This document shows positions 26,390 to 35,147 of a stretch of DNA of 64,000 nucleotides, in pieces. The number at the start of each line of letters is the position of its first letter. Within the stretch, counting starts at the first letter, position 1. The DNA is taken from positions 1 through 64,000 of the forward strand of contig CAWASE010000014.1 of assembly GCA_963784675.1 (NCBI GenBank), written 5' to 3'. Below the pieces are notes generated by a model. It worked only from the letters and a program-made list of their open reading frames with translations. It made no database searches and had not been told where the DNA came from. Origin of the DNA: SCTD01 sp963784675 (lineage in GTDB: Bacteria; Actinomycetota; Actinomycetes; Mycobacteriales; SCTD01). The translations under genes and the position numbers were made by a program.

Positions 26390-27226
26390 GTGCCTGCCGG
26401 TCCGCTCGTCTCGGTGATCGTGCCGGTGCGCGACGACGCGCCGCGGCTGCAAGCCTGCCTTGCCGCGCTCGCAGCGCAGGTCGACGCGCCGCCGTCCGAG
26501 ATCGTGGTCGTCGACAACGGCTCCACGGACTCCACGGCTCAGGTGGCGGCGGCCGCCGGCGTCCGCGTCGTCCACGAGCAGCGGCCGGGCTCCTATGCGG
26601 CCCGCAACGCCGGGGTGGCGGCTGCCACCGGTGCGCTGCTCGCGTTCACCGATGCCGACTGCCTGCCGGCCGTCGACTGGCTGCGCGCGGGGACGGCCGC
26701 CCTGACACAGGCCCCGGTCATCGGCGGAGACGTCCGGATGACCCGCCGGGGCGACGCCGGGGTGGTCGAGCGCTACGACCGGGCCGGGTACCTGCGCCAG
26801 CGCGACCTGGTGGAGCAGCAGGGGTTCGCCGCCACCGCCAACCTGTGGGTGCGGCGCGAGGCGTGGGAGAGGGTCGGGCCGTTCGACGCGTCGCTGCGTT
26901 CCAGCGGCGACCTGGAGTGGGGCCGACGGGCCGTCGCCGCCGGGCTGCCGGTCGGTTTCGCCGCCGACGTCGTGGTCGCGCACGCCCCGCGCACCGGGCT
27001 CCGCCAGCTCTGGCTGCTGCACCGCCGGCTCGGAGCCGGCTGGACGGCGCTCGCCGATCGAGGTGAGTGGCCGTCGGTGCGGGCGGACCCGGCCTGGCGG
27101 CTGCCGCTGGGCCTGGTGGTCGACCTCGTCGCCGCGGACGGTCCGCCGCTGCGCCGCCGCGACCTGGCTCCCGTGCACGTCCTGGCGATGACCGCACGGC
27201 TCACGGGGCGGCTGACCGGTCGCTGA
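26390..27226 (+). CDS. Family 2 glycosyltransferase
   Basis: 278 residues. SVIVPVRDDAPRLQACLAAL, SEIVVVDNGSTDSTA, SYAARNAGV, FTDADC (DxD) and a GGDVRMTRRG...ANLWVRREAWERVGPFD acceptor segment ending in GDLEWGRRA. The GTG at 26390 lies 16 bases from the oppositely directed GT2 start and has no visible Shine-Dalgarno, which would fit a leaderless message. It is convergent with the GT4 gene ending at 27250. Donor unknown. Confidence 0.85.
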   Translation: MPAGPLVSVIVPVRDDAPRLQACLAALAAQVDAPPSEIVVVDNGSTDSTAQVAAAAGVRVVHEQRPGSYAARNAGVAAATGALLAFTDADCLPAVDWLRAGTAALTQAPVIGGDVRMTRRGDAGVVERYDRAGYLRQRDLVEQQGFAATANLWVRREAWERVGPFDASLRSSGDLEWGRRAVAAGLPVGFAADVVVAHAPRTGLRQLWLLHRRLGAGWTALADRGEWPSVRADPAWRLPLGLVVDLVAADGPPLRRRDLAPVHVLAMTARLTGRLTGR

Positions 27227-27249
27227 GCCTGCGCCGGCCGGCTCGTGTC

Positions 27250-28305
27250 TCAGGGCAGGCCCGACCACAGGTGCTGCAGCTCCGCGCACCGGTCGGCCAG
27301 GGCGAAGCGGCGCTCCACGTGGTCGCGGCCCGCCCGCCCGCGAGCCGGCCAGGACCGTGGGTCGCCGGCGAGCGCCACCACGGCCGCGGCGAGCCCGTCG
27401 ACGTCACCTTCGTCGACCAGGACGGCCGTCTCGCCGACGGCGGCGGGCACCCCGCCGGTTCGGGTGGTGACGAGCGGCGCGCCGAGGGCCAGCGCCTCCA
27501 GGTTCACCAGGCCCAGCGTCTCGGCGTCGCCGTCGGGCGCGATCCGGCTGGCGGTGATGACCAGGTCCGTCGTGCTCAGGGCTGCGCGCACCGCACCTGT
27601 CCGGCCACCGTCGCGGACCTCGGCGGGCAGTCCGGACGCTGCCAGCTCGGCGCGCAGCGCCTGTTCCAGCGGCCCGTGCCCGACGAAGACTGCCCGGAGA
27701 CCCGGCACCCGCTGGTGGGCGAGAGCGAGCGCGCGCGCGGCGTCCAGCACGCCCTTCTTCGCGACGAAGCGGCCGGCGAAGGTGACGACGACCGTCCCGT
27801 CCGGCCGCGCCGAACGCTCGTGGAACGGCAACGCAGCCAGGTCGAGGCCGGACGGCACCACCCGCACGCGCGCCGGGTCGATGCCGACAGAGCCGGTCGC
27901 GTCGGCGAGGAAGCGGGACGGCACGACCACCAGGTCAGCGTCGGGCAGCACCCCGTGCGGATCACCCTCGACCAGCAGGTCGTGACCGTGCAGCGCCACC
28001 GTCCACCGCCGACCGGTCGCGCGGGCCACGGGCCCGGCCAGGTGCGCCCAGTAGCCGAAGTGCGCGTGCAGCACCTCGGGGCGGCGCTGGAGCACCGTCA
28101 GGCGGAGCGCCGCGCGCAGGGCGCGGTCGCCGGTGAGCGGCAGCCACCCGGCCCGCCGCGTGAGGTCGGTCTCCGGCACCGGAGACAGGGGCCGCCCGTG
28201 CCGTCGGCCGTACGCCACCGAGCCGCCGGTCGTGCGCACCACGTCGGCGACGAACCCTTCGGACGGGCCGACCCAGTCGCGCGCGACGTGCAGGACCCGC
28301 ACCAT
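27250..28305 (-). CDS. Family 4 glycosyltransferase
   Basis: 351 residues, GT-B fold. VRVLHVARDWVGPSEGFVAD, VLHAHFGYWAHLAG, VALHGHDL, VRVVPSGLDLAALPF, TFAGRFVAKKGVLDAARAL, and GDAETLGLVNLEALALGAPLV with the EX7E pattern. This matches colanic-acid-type glycosyltransferases such as WcaL/AmsK, which act late in repeat-unit building. It starts one base after the acetyltransferase gene's stop, so both belong to one short operon led by the NUDIX gene. Confidence 0.9.
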   Translation of the reverse strand: MVRVLHVARDWVGPSEGFVADVVRTTGGSVAYGRRHGRPLSPVPETDLTRRAGWLPLTGDRALRAALRLTVLQRRPEVLHAHFGYWAHLAGPVARATGRRWTVALHGHDLLVEGDPHGVLPDADLVVVPSRFLADATGSVGIDPARVRVVPSGLDLAALPFHERSARPDGTVVVTFAGRFVAKKGVLDAARALALAHQRVPGLRAVFVGHGPLEQALRAELAASGLPAEVRDGGRTGAVRAALSTTDLVITASRIAPDGDAETLGLVNLEALALGAPLVTTRTGGVPAAVGETAVLVDEGDVDGLAAAVVALAGDPRSWPARGRAGRDHVERRFALADRCAELQHLWSGLP

Positions 28306-28306
28306 C

Positions 28307-28990
28307 TCAGCGGGTGCGCCAGGGCAGGTCCAGCGGGCGGACGACAGCGGGGACGCCGCTCGCCAGCGATCCCTCGGGCACCTCGCCGACCACGACCGTG
28401 TTCGCTCCCACGATGCTGTGTGCGCCGATGCGGGCTCCGCGGGCCACCGTCGCCTTCGCGCCCAGCCAGCAGCCTGGTCCTACCTCGATCGGAGCGGACC
28501 GGACGTTGTGCCAGGCGGTCTCGGCCGGGTCGGTGAAGAAGTGGCTCGAGTCGGCGAAGGTGCTGTACTCCCCGACCAGCACCCTCGGGCCCAGCGTGAC
28601 GGACTCCCGGCAGTGCACGACGCAGCCCCAGGACACGATCGTGTCGTCGCCGACGTCGAGCACCCCCTCGACGTTCAGCAGCGTGCTGCGTCGCAGCTGC
28701 ACGCGCTGCCCGACCTGGATGCTGCCGCCCTTGAGCTGGACGCGGACGTCGTCCTCGACGAGCGTTCCGGCACCGAGCCGCAGCACGTTCGCCGTCCAGG
28801 GCCGGAACGTCACCCGCACCCGGGCGCCGATCGACACGTCCGCGGCGACGTCGAGCTCGACCGTCGCGTCGGCGGCTGCCGCCGCCAGCCGCACGCGCGC
28901 CAGGAACGCTCGCCGTCGCATCCTCGCGCCCGCAGCCTTCGTGGACGGCCCGAGCCGGACGGCGCCGCGGCGGACCAGGCTGGAGGGCAC
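28307..28990 (-). CDS. Left-handed beta-helix acyl/acetyltransferase (hexapeptide)
   Basis: 227 residues. The repeating hexapeptide pattern is clear: GARVRVTF, VLRLGAGTLVEDDVRVQLKG, LRRSTLLNVEGVLDVGDDT, IEVGPGCWLGAKATVARGARIGAHSIVGANTVVVGEVPEG and SLASGVPAVV. These are trimeric enzymes that use acetyl- or acyl-CoA. The HCRESVTLGPRVLVGEYSTF segment provides a candidate catalytic histidine. In this context it probably O-acetylates a sugar of the polymer. Its neighbours are a NUDIX hydrolase nine bases upstream and a GT4 directly downstream. Confidence 0.87.
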   Translation of the reverse strand: MPSSLVRRGAVRLGPSTKAAGARMRRRAFLARVRLAAAAADATVELDVAADVSIGARVRVTFRPWTANVLRLGAGTLVEDDVRVQLKGGSIQVGQRVQLRRSTLLNVEGVLDVGDDTIVSWGCVVHCRESVTLGPRVLVGEYSTFADSSHFFTDPAETAWHNVRSAPIEVGPGCWLGAKATVARGARIGAHSIVGANTVVVGEVPEGSLASGVPAVVRPLDLPWRTR

Positions 28991-28999
28991 GGCCGGATG

Positions 29000-29549
29000 C
29001 TACGGGCGGAGCGACGGGCCGTCGGGGAAAGCGAGCCAGTGACCGAGCGCGGTCAGGCTCAGACCGTCCTGGACCCTGCCGTCGCGGGCGTGCGAGCGCA
29101 GGTCGTCCAGCGGCACCCACGCGACGCGCTCGGACTCCGCCGGGTCGCTCGGCTCTCCGACGTGCCGCGCGCCGTCGGCGACGAAAGCGTGGAAGACCTG
29201 GTCCGACAGGCCGTTGCTCGGGTGCCAGCTGGCCTGGCGTCGTAGTCCGGCGACCTGCCAGCCGGTCTCCTCCAGCACCTCCCGCGAGGCTGCAGCCGCC
29301 AGGTCCTCTCCCGGGTCGACCCGTCCCGCCGGGATCTCCCAGCCCCAGGTGTCGGTGATGAAGCGGTGCCGCCACAGCATCAGCACTCCGCGGTCCGGAT
29401 CGTGCCACGACCACCCCGACCGCCGGGCACGGCACGCGCACGACGTGGTGGTCGAAGCGCTCCCCGTCCGGAACCTCGACGTCGACCAGACCCAGGCCGA
29501 CCCAGTCGCTGGCGTACAGCAAGCGCTCCCCGTGCACCGTCCACCGCAT
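29000..29549 (-). CDS. NUDIX hydrolase (one frameshift)
   Basis: About 183 residues. The NUDIX box is present as GRVDPGEDLAAAASREVLEETGW (GX5EX7REUXEEXGU), preceded by WGWEIPAG. It hydrolyses a nucleoside diphosphate linked to another group; given the neighbours, an NDP-sugar or ADP-ribose-like substrate is possible, but this is only inference. The N-terminal 48 residues (starting MRWTVHGERLLYAS) are in another frame. Dropping one base at 29403-29406 joins AVGVVV to HDPDRGVLMLWRHRF. ATG 29549 is 41 bases from the start of the divergent methyltransferase. Confidence 0.82.
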
Positions 29550-29590
29550 CCCGGCACGCTACGGCCGCCGGCAGCAGGCAGACTCGCACG

Positions 29591-30712
29591 GTGCCTCCTC
29601 CCCCCGGTCGGGTCGTGCGTGTCGCGGGTCCTCCCGTCCTGCTGACGGTGGCGGCGTCGGGACGCCTGCCCGGCTCCGCACGCCGCGCGGCGGCGGTCGG
29701 GGTCCTCGGGCTCTGGGCGTTCACCTACCGCCGCTACCGGGCGCGTGGGCTGGCCGAGACGGTGCGCGAGTGGGACCTCATGCGGACGGCGACCCAGGAG
29801 GCCTACCGGCGCCACTACGGCGAGTGCGTGCCGACCTTGGAGGAGGAGCTCGACGTCTGGGGCGACTACCACGGTCACCGGCACGAGATGCGGTACCGCC
29901 TGGTGGCGGACCACGTCCGCGCCGCCGTCGACGGACCCGCGGACGTGCTCGACCTCGGTTGCGGCGCGGCGATCGTCGCCGACGAGCTGGCCGACCTGCC
30001 GTTGCGCTACACCGGCCTGGACTACGGCGGCCACCACATCCAGTTCGCCGCGGCCAAGCACCGCACCGGGGTCTCCGGTGAGCTGCGCGCGTCCTTCGTC
30101 GCCGGCGACGCCGAGCACCTGCCGTTCGCCGACGCGAGCTTCGACGTCGTGGTGTGGAGCGAGGTCATCGAGCACCTGATGCGCCCCGAGCTCGCGGTCT
30201 GGGAGGTCGCCCGGGTGCTGCGACCCGGGGGCGTGCTGGTGCTGACGACCAACAACGCCTCCGAGCTGCCGCTGCGGTTCCCGCTCAGCGACCCGGGGGC
30301 GGTGCTGGAGAAGGCTCTGGGCTTTCGGCACGACCGGCTGATCTCGCACCGGCCGTGGGTGTGGCCGTGGCCGGTCGACCGCAGCATCCTGCCGGCCGAC
30401 GCCCCCGACGTCTGGATGCCGCACACCTGGCACAAGCAGGCCGAGACGGCACGGATGCTCGCGGCGGCGGGGCTGCGTACCGAGCACGCGTCGACCTTCG
30501 AGTTCCCGCCGCCGCAGAGCCGTACGGCGAAGGTCCTCGACGGCTGGGGCGCGGTCGGGAGGAGCCTCGCCGACCTGCTGGAGGCGGTCTGCACCCGTAC
30601 GCCGCTGCTGGACCGGCTGGGCTGCCATGTGCTGATGGTGGCGCGCAGGGTGCCCGGTGGCGCTGCAGCCCCGCCGCCCGGGATCTGGCCTGGACCGTTC
30701 TCGGTCGACTGA
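29591..30712 (+). CDS. Class I SAM-dependent methyltransferase
   Basis: 373 residues. A hydrophobic N-terminal stretch and RYRARGLAETVREWD come before the Rossmann core: VLDLGCGAA (motif I, SAM binding), FVAGDAEHLPFADASFDVVV (motifs II/III) and VARVLRPGGVLVLTTNN. The Methyltransf_11-type layout is followed by a C-terminal half rich in Trp and His (RPWVWPWP, WMPHTWHKQ). Likely a sugar or lipid O-methyltransferase for the surface glycan. It starts with GTG and is divergent from the NUDIX operon. The target is unknown. Confidence 0.87.
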   Translation: MPPPPGRVVRVAGPPVLLTVAASGRLPGSARRAAAVGVLGLWAFTYRRYRARGLAETVREWDLMRTATQEAYRRHYGECVPTLEEELDVWGDYHGHRHEMRYRLVADHVRAAVDGPADVLDLGCGAAIVADELADLPLRYTGLDYGGHHIQFAAAKHRTGVSGELRASFVAGDAEHLPFADASFDVVVWSEVIEHLMRPELAVWEVARVLRPGGVLVLTTNNASELPLRFPLSDPGAVLEKALGFRHDRLISHRPWVWPWPVDRSILPADAPDVWMPHTWHKQAETARMLAAAGLRTEHASTFEFPPPQSRTAKVLDGWGAVGRSLADLLEAVCTRTPLLDRLGCHVLMVARRVPGGAAAPPPGIWPGPFSVD

Positions 30713-30724
30713 CCGGTGCAGGAC

Positions 30725-31699
30725 TCAGAGCAGCAGGGTCCGCTGCCGCACCGACGCGAGCGCGCACACACCGACCTCCGCGACGTCGACGGTGAGCGCT
30801 GCCGGCAGCAGGGCGAGGCGTCGCCGCGGTCCCGTCGTCGGCAGCGGGTCGGTGACCAGACGGAGACGCACGTACGGCGCCATCAGCGCCACCACCAGCG
30901 GCAGTCGCCCCCGGTGGCGACGACCGGCAGCCAGCACGAGCAGCCCGGCCGCCGCCGCCAGCGCGGGCGGGTGCGAGGCGCGCCAGAAGTGCCGGCTGTG
31001 GATCCGCTCCCGCAGCGGCGGGTGCTTGCGCACGGCCAGCACGACGCTGCCCCAGCGCGGGGTGTCGCGCAGCGCGGCGCGCAGGCTGGACGGCCGCACG
31101 TCGTGGTGCACGAGCGCTGCCGGGACGAACGCGGTGCGGGCCCCGGCTCCTACCGCCCGCCAGGCCAGCTCGGTGTCCTCGCCGGCCGGATGACGGAACG
31201 CCTCGTCGAAACCACCTGCAGCCTCGAGCACTTCACGGCGGTAGGCGACGTTGCAGGTCTGGTAGAAGCCGTCCTCGCTCTCGACCTGGAGGGTGCGGCT
31301 GAACGGTCCGGACCGGGACAGCTGGTCGGGGTCGGGCATCGTGCGCCCTTGGGCCAGGTCTGCGTCGCTGAGCCCGTGCAGCAGCGCCGCCAGCCAGCCG
31401 GAGGACGGCACGCAGTCGTCGTCGGTGAAGGCGACGACCGGCGCTGTCGTTGCCCGCCAGCCGAGGTTGCGGGCGGTGGCGGGGCCGGCGTTGCGAGGCA
31501 GCCGCAGCGGCGTCAGGGTGGTGCCGGACTGGCGAGCCAGCGCCTGCAGCACGGTCCAGGTGTCGTCCGGCGAGGCGTCGTCGACGATCACGAGCTCGAC
31601 GGACTCGACCCCTCCCTGCGCCCGTAGCGCCTCGACCAGTCGGGGCAGCAGAGCGGCCCGGCCGTGGGTGGCCACGACGACCGCGACCTGCGGCGTCAA
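30725..31699 (-). CDS. Family 2 glycosyltransferase with C-terminal membrane helices
   Basis: 324 residues. VAVVVATHGRAALLPRLVEA, LVIVDDASPDDTW, GPATARNLGW, FTDDDC (DxD), a QTCNVAYRREVLEAAGGFDE acceptor loop and HPAGEDTELAWR. The last ~80 residues include two hydrophobic helices (PPALAAAAGLLVLAAG and LPLVVALMAPYV), so it is membrane-anchored. TTG at 31699 is the start, with GAGGG directly before it. It follows a short Arg-rich reading frame by three bases. Confidence 0.87.
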   Translation of the reverse strand: MTPQVAVVVATHGRAALLPRLVEALRAQGGVESVELVIVDDASPDDTWTVLQALARQSGTTLTPLRLPRNAGPATARNLGWRATTAPVVAFTDDDCVPSSGWLAALLHGLSDADLAQGRTMPDPDQLSRSGPFSRTLQVESEDGFYQTCNVAYRREVLEAAGGFDEAFRHPAGEDTELAWRAVGAGARTAFVPAALVHHDVRPSSLRAALRDTPRWGSVVLAVRKHPPLRERIHSRHFWRASHPPALAAAAGLLVLAAGRRHRGRLPLVVALMAPYVRLRLVTDPLPTTGPRRRLALLPAALTVDVAEVGVCALASVRQRTLLL

Positions 31700-31702
31700 C
31701 CC

Positions 31703-31807
31703 TCAGGCCCGGGCGTGCAGCGCGAGCAGGCGCCGGGTGACCGCATGACGCCAGCGGCGCACGCTGCCGGCCGTCGGCTCGATCGAAGGACGGTCGTCGG
31801 GCTGCAC
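31703..31807 (-). CDS. Possible short Arg-rich leader peptide (34 aa)
   Basis: GTG at 31807 has GGAG four to five bases upstream, and the frame stops three bases before the TTG start of the GT2 gene. The peptide ends RRWRHAVTRRLLALHARA, basic and amphipathic. The tight stop-start spacing would allow translational coupling to the weakly initiated TTG gene. It could equally be chance in GC-rich DNA; no homology is recognised. Confidence 0.3.
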   Translation of the reverse strand: MQPDDRPSIEPTAGSVRRWRHAVTRRLLALHARA

Positions 31808-31939
31808 GTCGCTCCTGTCCGCTGCCGGGGCGCCGAGCCTACGGGCGGGCAGGCGCAGACCCGGTCCCCCGTTGTGCGGCTCGCTGCCCTCGAGGATGAT
31901 CCTGCTGTGTCTGACGCGGTGCTCGACCAGGGCGGATCG

Positions 31940-33022
31940 ATGCGGTCGGCGCGGGTGGAGGCGGTGCGCGCTCTGGCGGCGACGGCCGTCCTCACCGGGC
32001 ACGCCTGGGGCTGGTCGCAGAGCTACGGTCCCTCGACCTACGACGGCTTCGCCCGGCGGCTGCTGCTGTCGGGCGGGTTTGCCGTCTTCTTGTTCTTCGC
32101 GCTCACCGGCTACCTGCTGTTCCTGCCGTTCGCCCGGGCCTGTTGGGCGGACGGACCGCCGGTGCGCTGGGGGCGCTATGCCCGGCACCGGGCCCTTCGG
32201 GTCCTGCCCCTCTACTACGTCGTCGTCGGCGTCTACCTCCTCTGGCAGGGATCGGGCCTGCGGGACCAGTGGTGGCGCTTCGCCCTGTTGCTCGAGGGCT
32301 TCTCCGACGACACCGTCGTGCGCGTCGTCCCACCGGTGTGGTCGCTGCTCGTCGAGGTGCAGTTCTACGTGCTGCTGCCGCTGCTCGCCGCAGCCCTGTC
32401 CCGGGTGGCGCGCTCCTCGCTGGGGCGGGCGTCGGCGGTGGTCGGCCTGATGACCGTCGGGCTGGCGCTGCTGCGCATCACCACCGTCAACCTGGCTGCT
32501 CCCTCGGCGGTCTGGCGCTACTCGCTGCCGGCGACGGCGGTCTTCTTCGGGCCCGGAATGCTGCTCGCCCTGCTGCAGGTGCGGCTGGAGCGCGGCCCGG
32601 CAGCCTGGACCCGGAGCTGGGCGGCGACGCCGCTGGTCTGGTTGATCGGCGCCACCGGCCTGTTCCTCGCCGTGGTGCAGCAGTTCCGGTGGGACGCTCT
32701 GCTGCTCCCGGCGAGCTTCCTCGCGCTGGGCGCGGTCGTGCTCCCCCTGCGGTCGCAGACCGGGCTCGGCTGGCTCGACTGGCGACCGCTCGGGGCCTTA
32801 GGCCTGGCGTCCTACAGCCTGTACCTCTGGCACGAACCGCTGGTGCGGCTGCTGGCCCAGCGCGACGGCTTCCCCGCCGGCTTCCCGTTGCTCTGGTTGA
32901 CGTCGTCCGCCGTGTCGGTCCTGGTGGCCCTGCTGAGCTACCGGTGGGTCGAGGTCCCCTTCTTGCGCCTGCGAGGAGGCCGGACGCGTCCGCAGCAACC
33001 GGCAGTCCGGGTGCGGCCCTGA
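31940..33022 (+). CDS. Acyltransferase 3 family integral membrane protein
   Basis: About 360 residues and ten membrane helices. The family signature is at the N-terminus: RVEAVRALAATAVLTGHAWG with the catalytic-type His in the first helix. Later come FALTGYLLFLPFAR, RYARHRALRVLPLYYVVV (R-X10-H-like region) and LGLASYSLYLWHEPLV. These enzymes move acyl (often acetyl or succinyl) groups across or onto extracytoplasmic sugars. ATG 31940 has an AGGG seven bases ahead; GTG 31907 is an alternative in-frame start. It is likely an O-acylating enzyme for the glycan made by this locus. Confidence 0.9.
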   Translation: MRSARVEAVRALAATAVLTGHAWGWSQSYGPSTYDGFARRLLLSGGFAVFLFFALTGYLLFLPFARACWADGPPVRWGRYARHRALRVLPLYYVVVGVYLLWQGSGLRDQWWRFALLLEGFSDDTVVRVVPPVWSLLVEVQFYVLLPLLAAALSRVARSSLGRASAVVGLMTVGLALLRITTVNLAAPSAVWRYSLPATAVFFGPGMLLALLQVRLERGPAAWTRSWAATPLVWLIGATGLFLAVVQQFRWDALLLPASFLALGAVVLPLRSQTGLGWLDWRPLGALGLASYSLYLWHEPLVRLLAQRDGFPAGFPLLWLTSSAVSVLVALLSYRWVEVPFLRLRGGRTRPQQPAVRVRP

Positions 33023-33151
33023 CGCCGGCGACCGCCGTGGTGCTGCGTGCGAGCATGGCCGCGCGGGCCGGACGGTCTGCAGGCGGCCGCAGCCGCGTGG
33101 AGCCGGCGGGACGGTGGTGCGGGTGGACCTGACCCAGCCGCGGCAGCGCCC

Positions 33152-34351
33152 GTGAGCGGGCTGACCGACCGGTTGGTGCTGGTGGTGGGGGCTCCCCGCA
33201 GCGGAACCACCTGGCTGCAGCGCGCCCTCGCCACGCACCCCGACATCGTCGCGCTGCCGTCGGAGACGCACCTTTTCTCCTCGGGGATGTCCGTGCTGCG
33301 CGACCAGGTGCAGGGTGGGGTCCTCGGTTCACCGGCGACCGGGTCCTGGTTCATGCCGCGGGGTGAGTTCGTCGCGGCAGCCAGAGCGTTCTGCGATGCC
33401 GCGCTCACCTCCTTCGTCGATCGGGAGCGACCCGGCGCCGCACGGGTCCTGGAGCGCTCGCCGACGCACGTCTGGCACCTGGGCCTGATCGCCGCGCTCT
33501 ACCCGGACGCCTGGGTGCTGCACATCGTCCGCGACGGACGTGACGTCGTCCGGTCGCAGGTGGCGCAGAGCTGGGGGCCGACACAGGTGGCGGCCGCCGC
33601 TGAGCAGTGGGCCAGCGCGGTCCGGACGGCCCGCGCGGCCGCTCCCCGGCTGCCCCGCTACCTGGAGGTCCGGTACGAGCAGCTGCTGGCCCGCCCCGCC
33701 GACATCGCCGCGGTGTTCGCGCACCTCGGCCTGCCCGCGTCTGCGGGCACCGTCGCGCAGGCCGAGCTGGAGTCGGGGCTGGCCGTCAACGTCGATCCGA
33801 CGCGACCGGACGTCGCTGCCGGCAAGTGGCGGCGCGACTGGTCCGCAGCCGATCTCGCTGCGTTCGACCGTGCGGCCGGAGACGCCCTCGACGCGCTGGG
33901 CTACCCCCGCGAGGCCGTCCCGGAGCCGCTCCCGGCCCGCGGGCTCCTGCGGCGGAAGCCGGAGTCTGCTGCGGCGCAGCGGTTGTCCACGGCGCAGCCG
34001 CCCAAGGGCGAACGGGCTCAGCGTCTCGTCGACCACGTGCTGGAGGCGCTCGCCGCGGGCGATGTCGCGCCGCTGCACGCCGCGGCCGCAGCGGACGTCG
34101 CGGTGGCCCTGCGCGACGGCGACGAGCACCTGCGGCGGCTCGGACCCGCCGGTCTCGACGCGATGAGGACCTGGGTGGCCGAGCCCTGGGGGGAACCCGT
34201 CCGCGGCGACCAGCAGGTCGCCGGGGCCACCTGGACGCTGGTGCTCGCGCACCGGCACGATGGCCAGGTGACCGAGCGCCTGCTCCAGCTGACGCTCGAC
34301 GGCGACCTCGCCGTCACCGAGGTGCGCCTGACCCGCTTCGGCCGGAGCTGA
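33152..34351 (+). CDS. Sulfotransferase with extra C-terminal SnoaL/NTF2-like domain
   Basis: 399 residues. The PAPS-binding loop is APRSGTTWLQRALATHP near the N-terminus, and the 3'-phosphate loop is HIVRDGRDVVRSQ; ERSPTHVWHL lies between. This marks a carbohydrate-type sulfotransferase that moves sulfate from PAPS to a hydroxyl. From about residue 285 a Pro/Arg linker leads to a ~110-residue domain starting with a helix (RAQRLVDHVLEALAAGDVAP) and ending in beta strands (ATWTLVLAHRHDG, LLQLTLDGDLAVTEVRLTRF), like an NTF2/SnoaL fold. That extra domain is not usual for the family. The gene is followed one base later by a methyltransferase gene. Confidence 0.85.
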   Translation: MSGLTDRLVLVVGAPRSGTTWLQRALATHPDIVALPSETHLFSSGMSVLRDQVQGGVLGSPATGSWFMPRGEFVAAARAFCDAALTSFVDRERPGAARVLERSPTHVWHLGLIAALYPDAWVLHIVRDGRDVVRSQVAQSWGPTQVAAAAEQWASAVRTARAAAPRLPRYLEVRYEQLLARPADIAAVFAHLGLPASAGTVAQAELESGLAVNVDPTRPDVAAGKWRRDWSAADLAAFDRAAGDALDALGYPREAVPEPLPARGLLRRKPESAAAQRLSTAQPPKGERAQRLVDHVLEALAAGDVAPLHAAAAADVAVALRDGDEHLRRLGPAGLDAMRTWVAEPWGEPVRGDQQVAGATWTLVLAHRHDGQVTERLLQLTLDGDLAVTEVRLTRFGRS

Positions 34352-34352
34352 C

Positions 34353-35147
34353 ATGACCGTCCGCGGCCAAGCCCGCTCGGCCCTGCGGCGGCTGGGCTAC
34401 GACGTGGTGCGCAGCGGCGGGCCGGCGCGACCGTCCGAGACAGGGCCGCACGTGCCGCCGGACGTCGATCCGCTGACCGCAGAGACCATCCGGGCGGTGG
34501 CGCCGTACACGCTCACCGGTCCCGAGCGCGTGGCCTCGTTGTGCGAGGCGGTGCGCTACGTGGTGCGCGCGCAGGTCCCCGGCGCACTGGTCGAGTGCGG
34601 GGTGTGGCGGGGCGGCAGTGCCCTGGCGGTCTTGCGCACCCTCGTCGAGCTGGAGGTCGAGGATCGCGACGTGTGGCTGTACGACACGTTCGACGCGATG
34701 CCGGCACCGACCGATCGCGACGTGGACGTGCACGGCGTCGCCGCCGCTGACTACCACGCGCAGTACGCGGCCGATCCGACGTCGCTCGACCCCGCCTACG
34801 ACTACCTGCCCTTCGAACACGTCCACGACCTGCTGCTGGCGACCGGCTACCCGCCGGAGCGGCTGCACCTGGTCCGCGGGCTCATCGAGCAGACCGTCCC
34901 GGGTTCGGCCCCGGAACAGATCTCGCTGCTGCGCCTGGACACCGACTACTACAGCTCGACGCGGCACGAGCTCGAGCACCTCGCACCGCGGCTCTCGGCC
35001 GGCGGCGTGCTGCTGGTGGACGACTACGGGCACTGGCGCGGCAGCCGGGACGCCGTCGACGAGTGGCAGGGCACGCTCCCGCACCCGTTGCTGCTGCAGC
35101 GCATCGACTACACCGCCCGGCTCGCCGTCATGCCGGGGTCCTGGTGA
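34353..35147 (+). CDS. TylF-type sugar O-methyltransferase
   Basis: 264 residues. LVECGVWRGGSALAVLRTL (SAM loop), VWLYDTFDAMPAPT, and LLRLDTDYYSSTRHELEHL followed by GVLLVDDYGHWRGSRDAVDEW are the TylF/MycF macrocin O-methyltransferase signature, with the Asp pairs that bind Mg2+. Relatives methylate deoxysugar hydroxyls. In this locus it probably methylates a glycan sugar or a nucleotide/lipid-linked intermediate. ATG 34353 lies one base after the sulfotransferase stop; the stop overlaps the acetyltransferase start. Confidence 0.92.
   Translation: MTVRGQARSALRRLGYDVVRSGGPARPSETGPHVPPDVDPLTAETIRAVAPYTLTGPERVASLCEAVRYVVRAQVPGALVECGVWRGGSALAVLRTLVELEVEDRDVWLYDTFDAMPAPTDRDVDVHGVAAADYHAQYAADPTSLDPAYDYLPFEHVHDLLLATGYPPERLHLVRGLIEQTVPGSAPEQISLLRLDTDYYSSTRHELEHLAPRLSAGGVLLVDDYGHWRGSRDAVDEWQGTLPHPLLLQRIDYTARLAVMPGSW

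Noticed and set aside
27226..27250. GCCTGC...GCAGGC stem as a bidirectional terminator between convergent GT genes
   Set aside because: Only six pairs around a loop of more than twenty bases and no T-run; too weak to list.
28307..29549. Single 483-codon protein joining the acetyltransferase region to the NUDIX N-terminus
   Set aside because: Only the first ~48 residues make sense; the rest is out of frame with both the NUDIX box and the acetyltransferase repeats.
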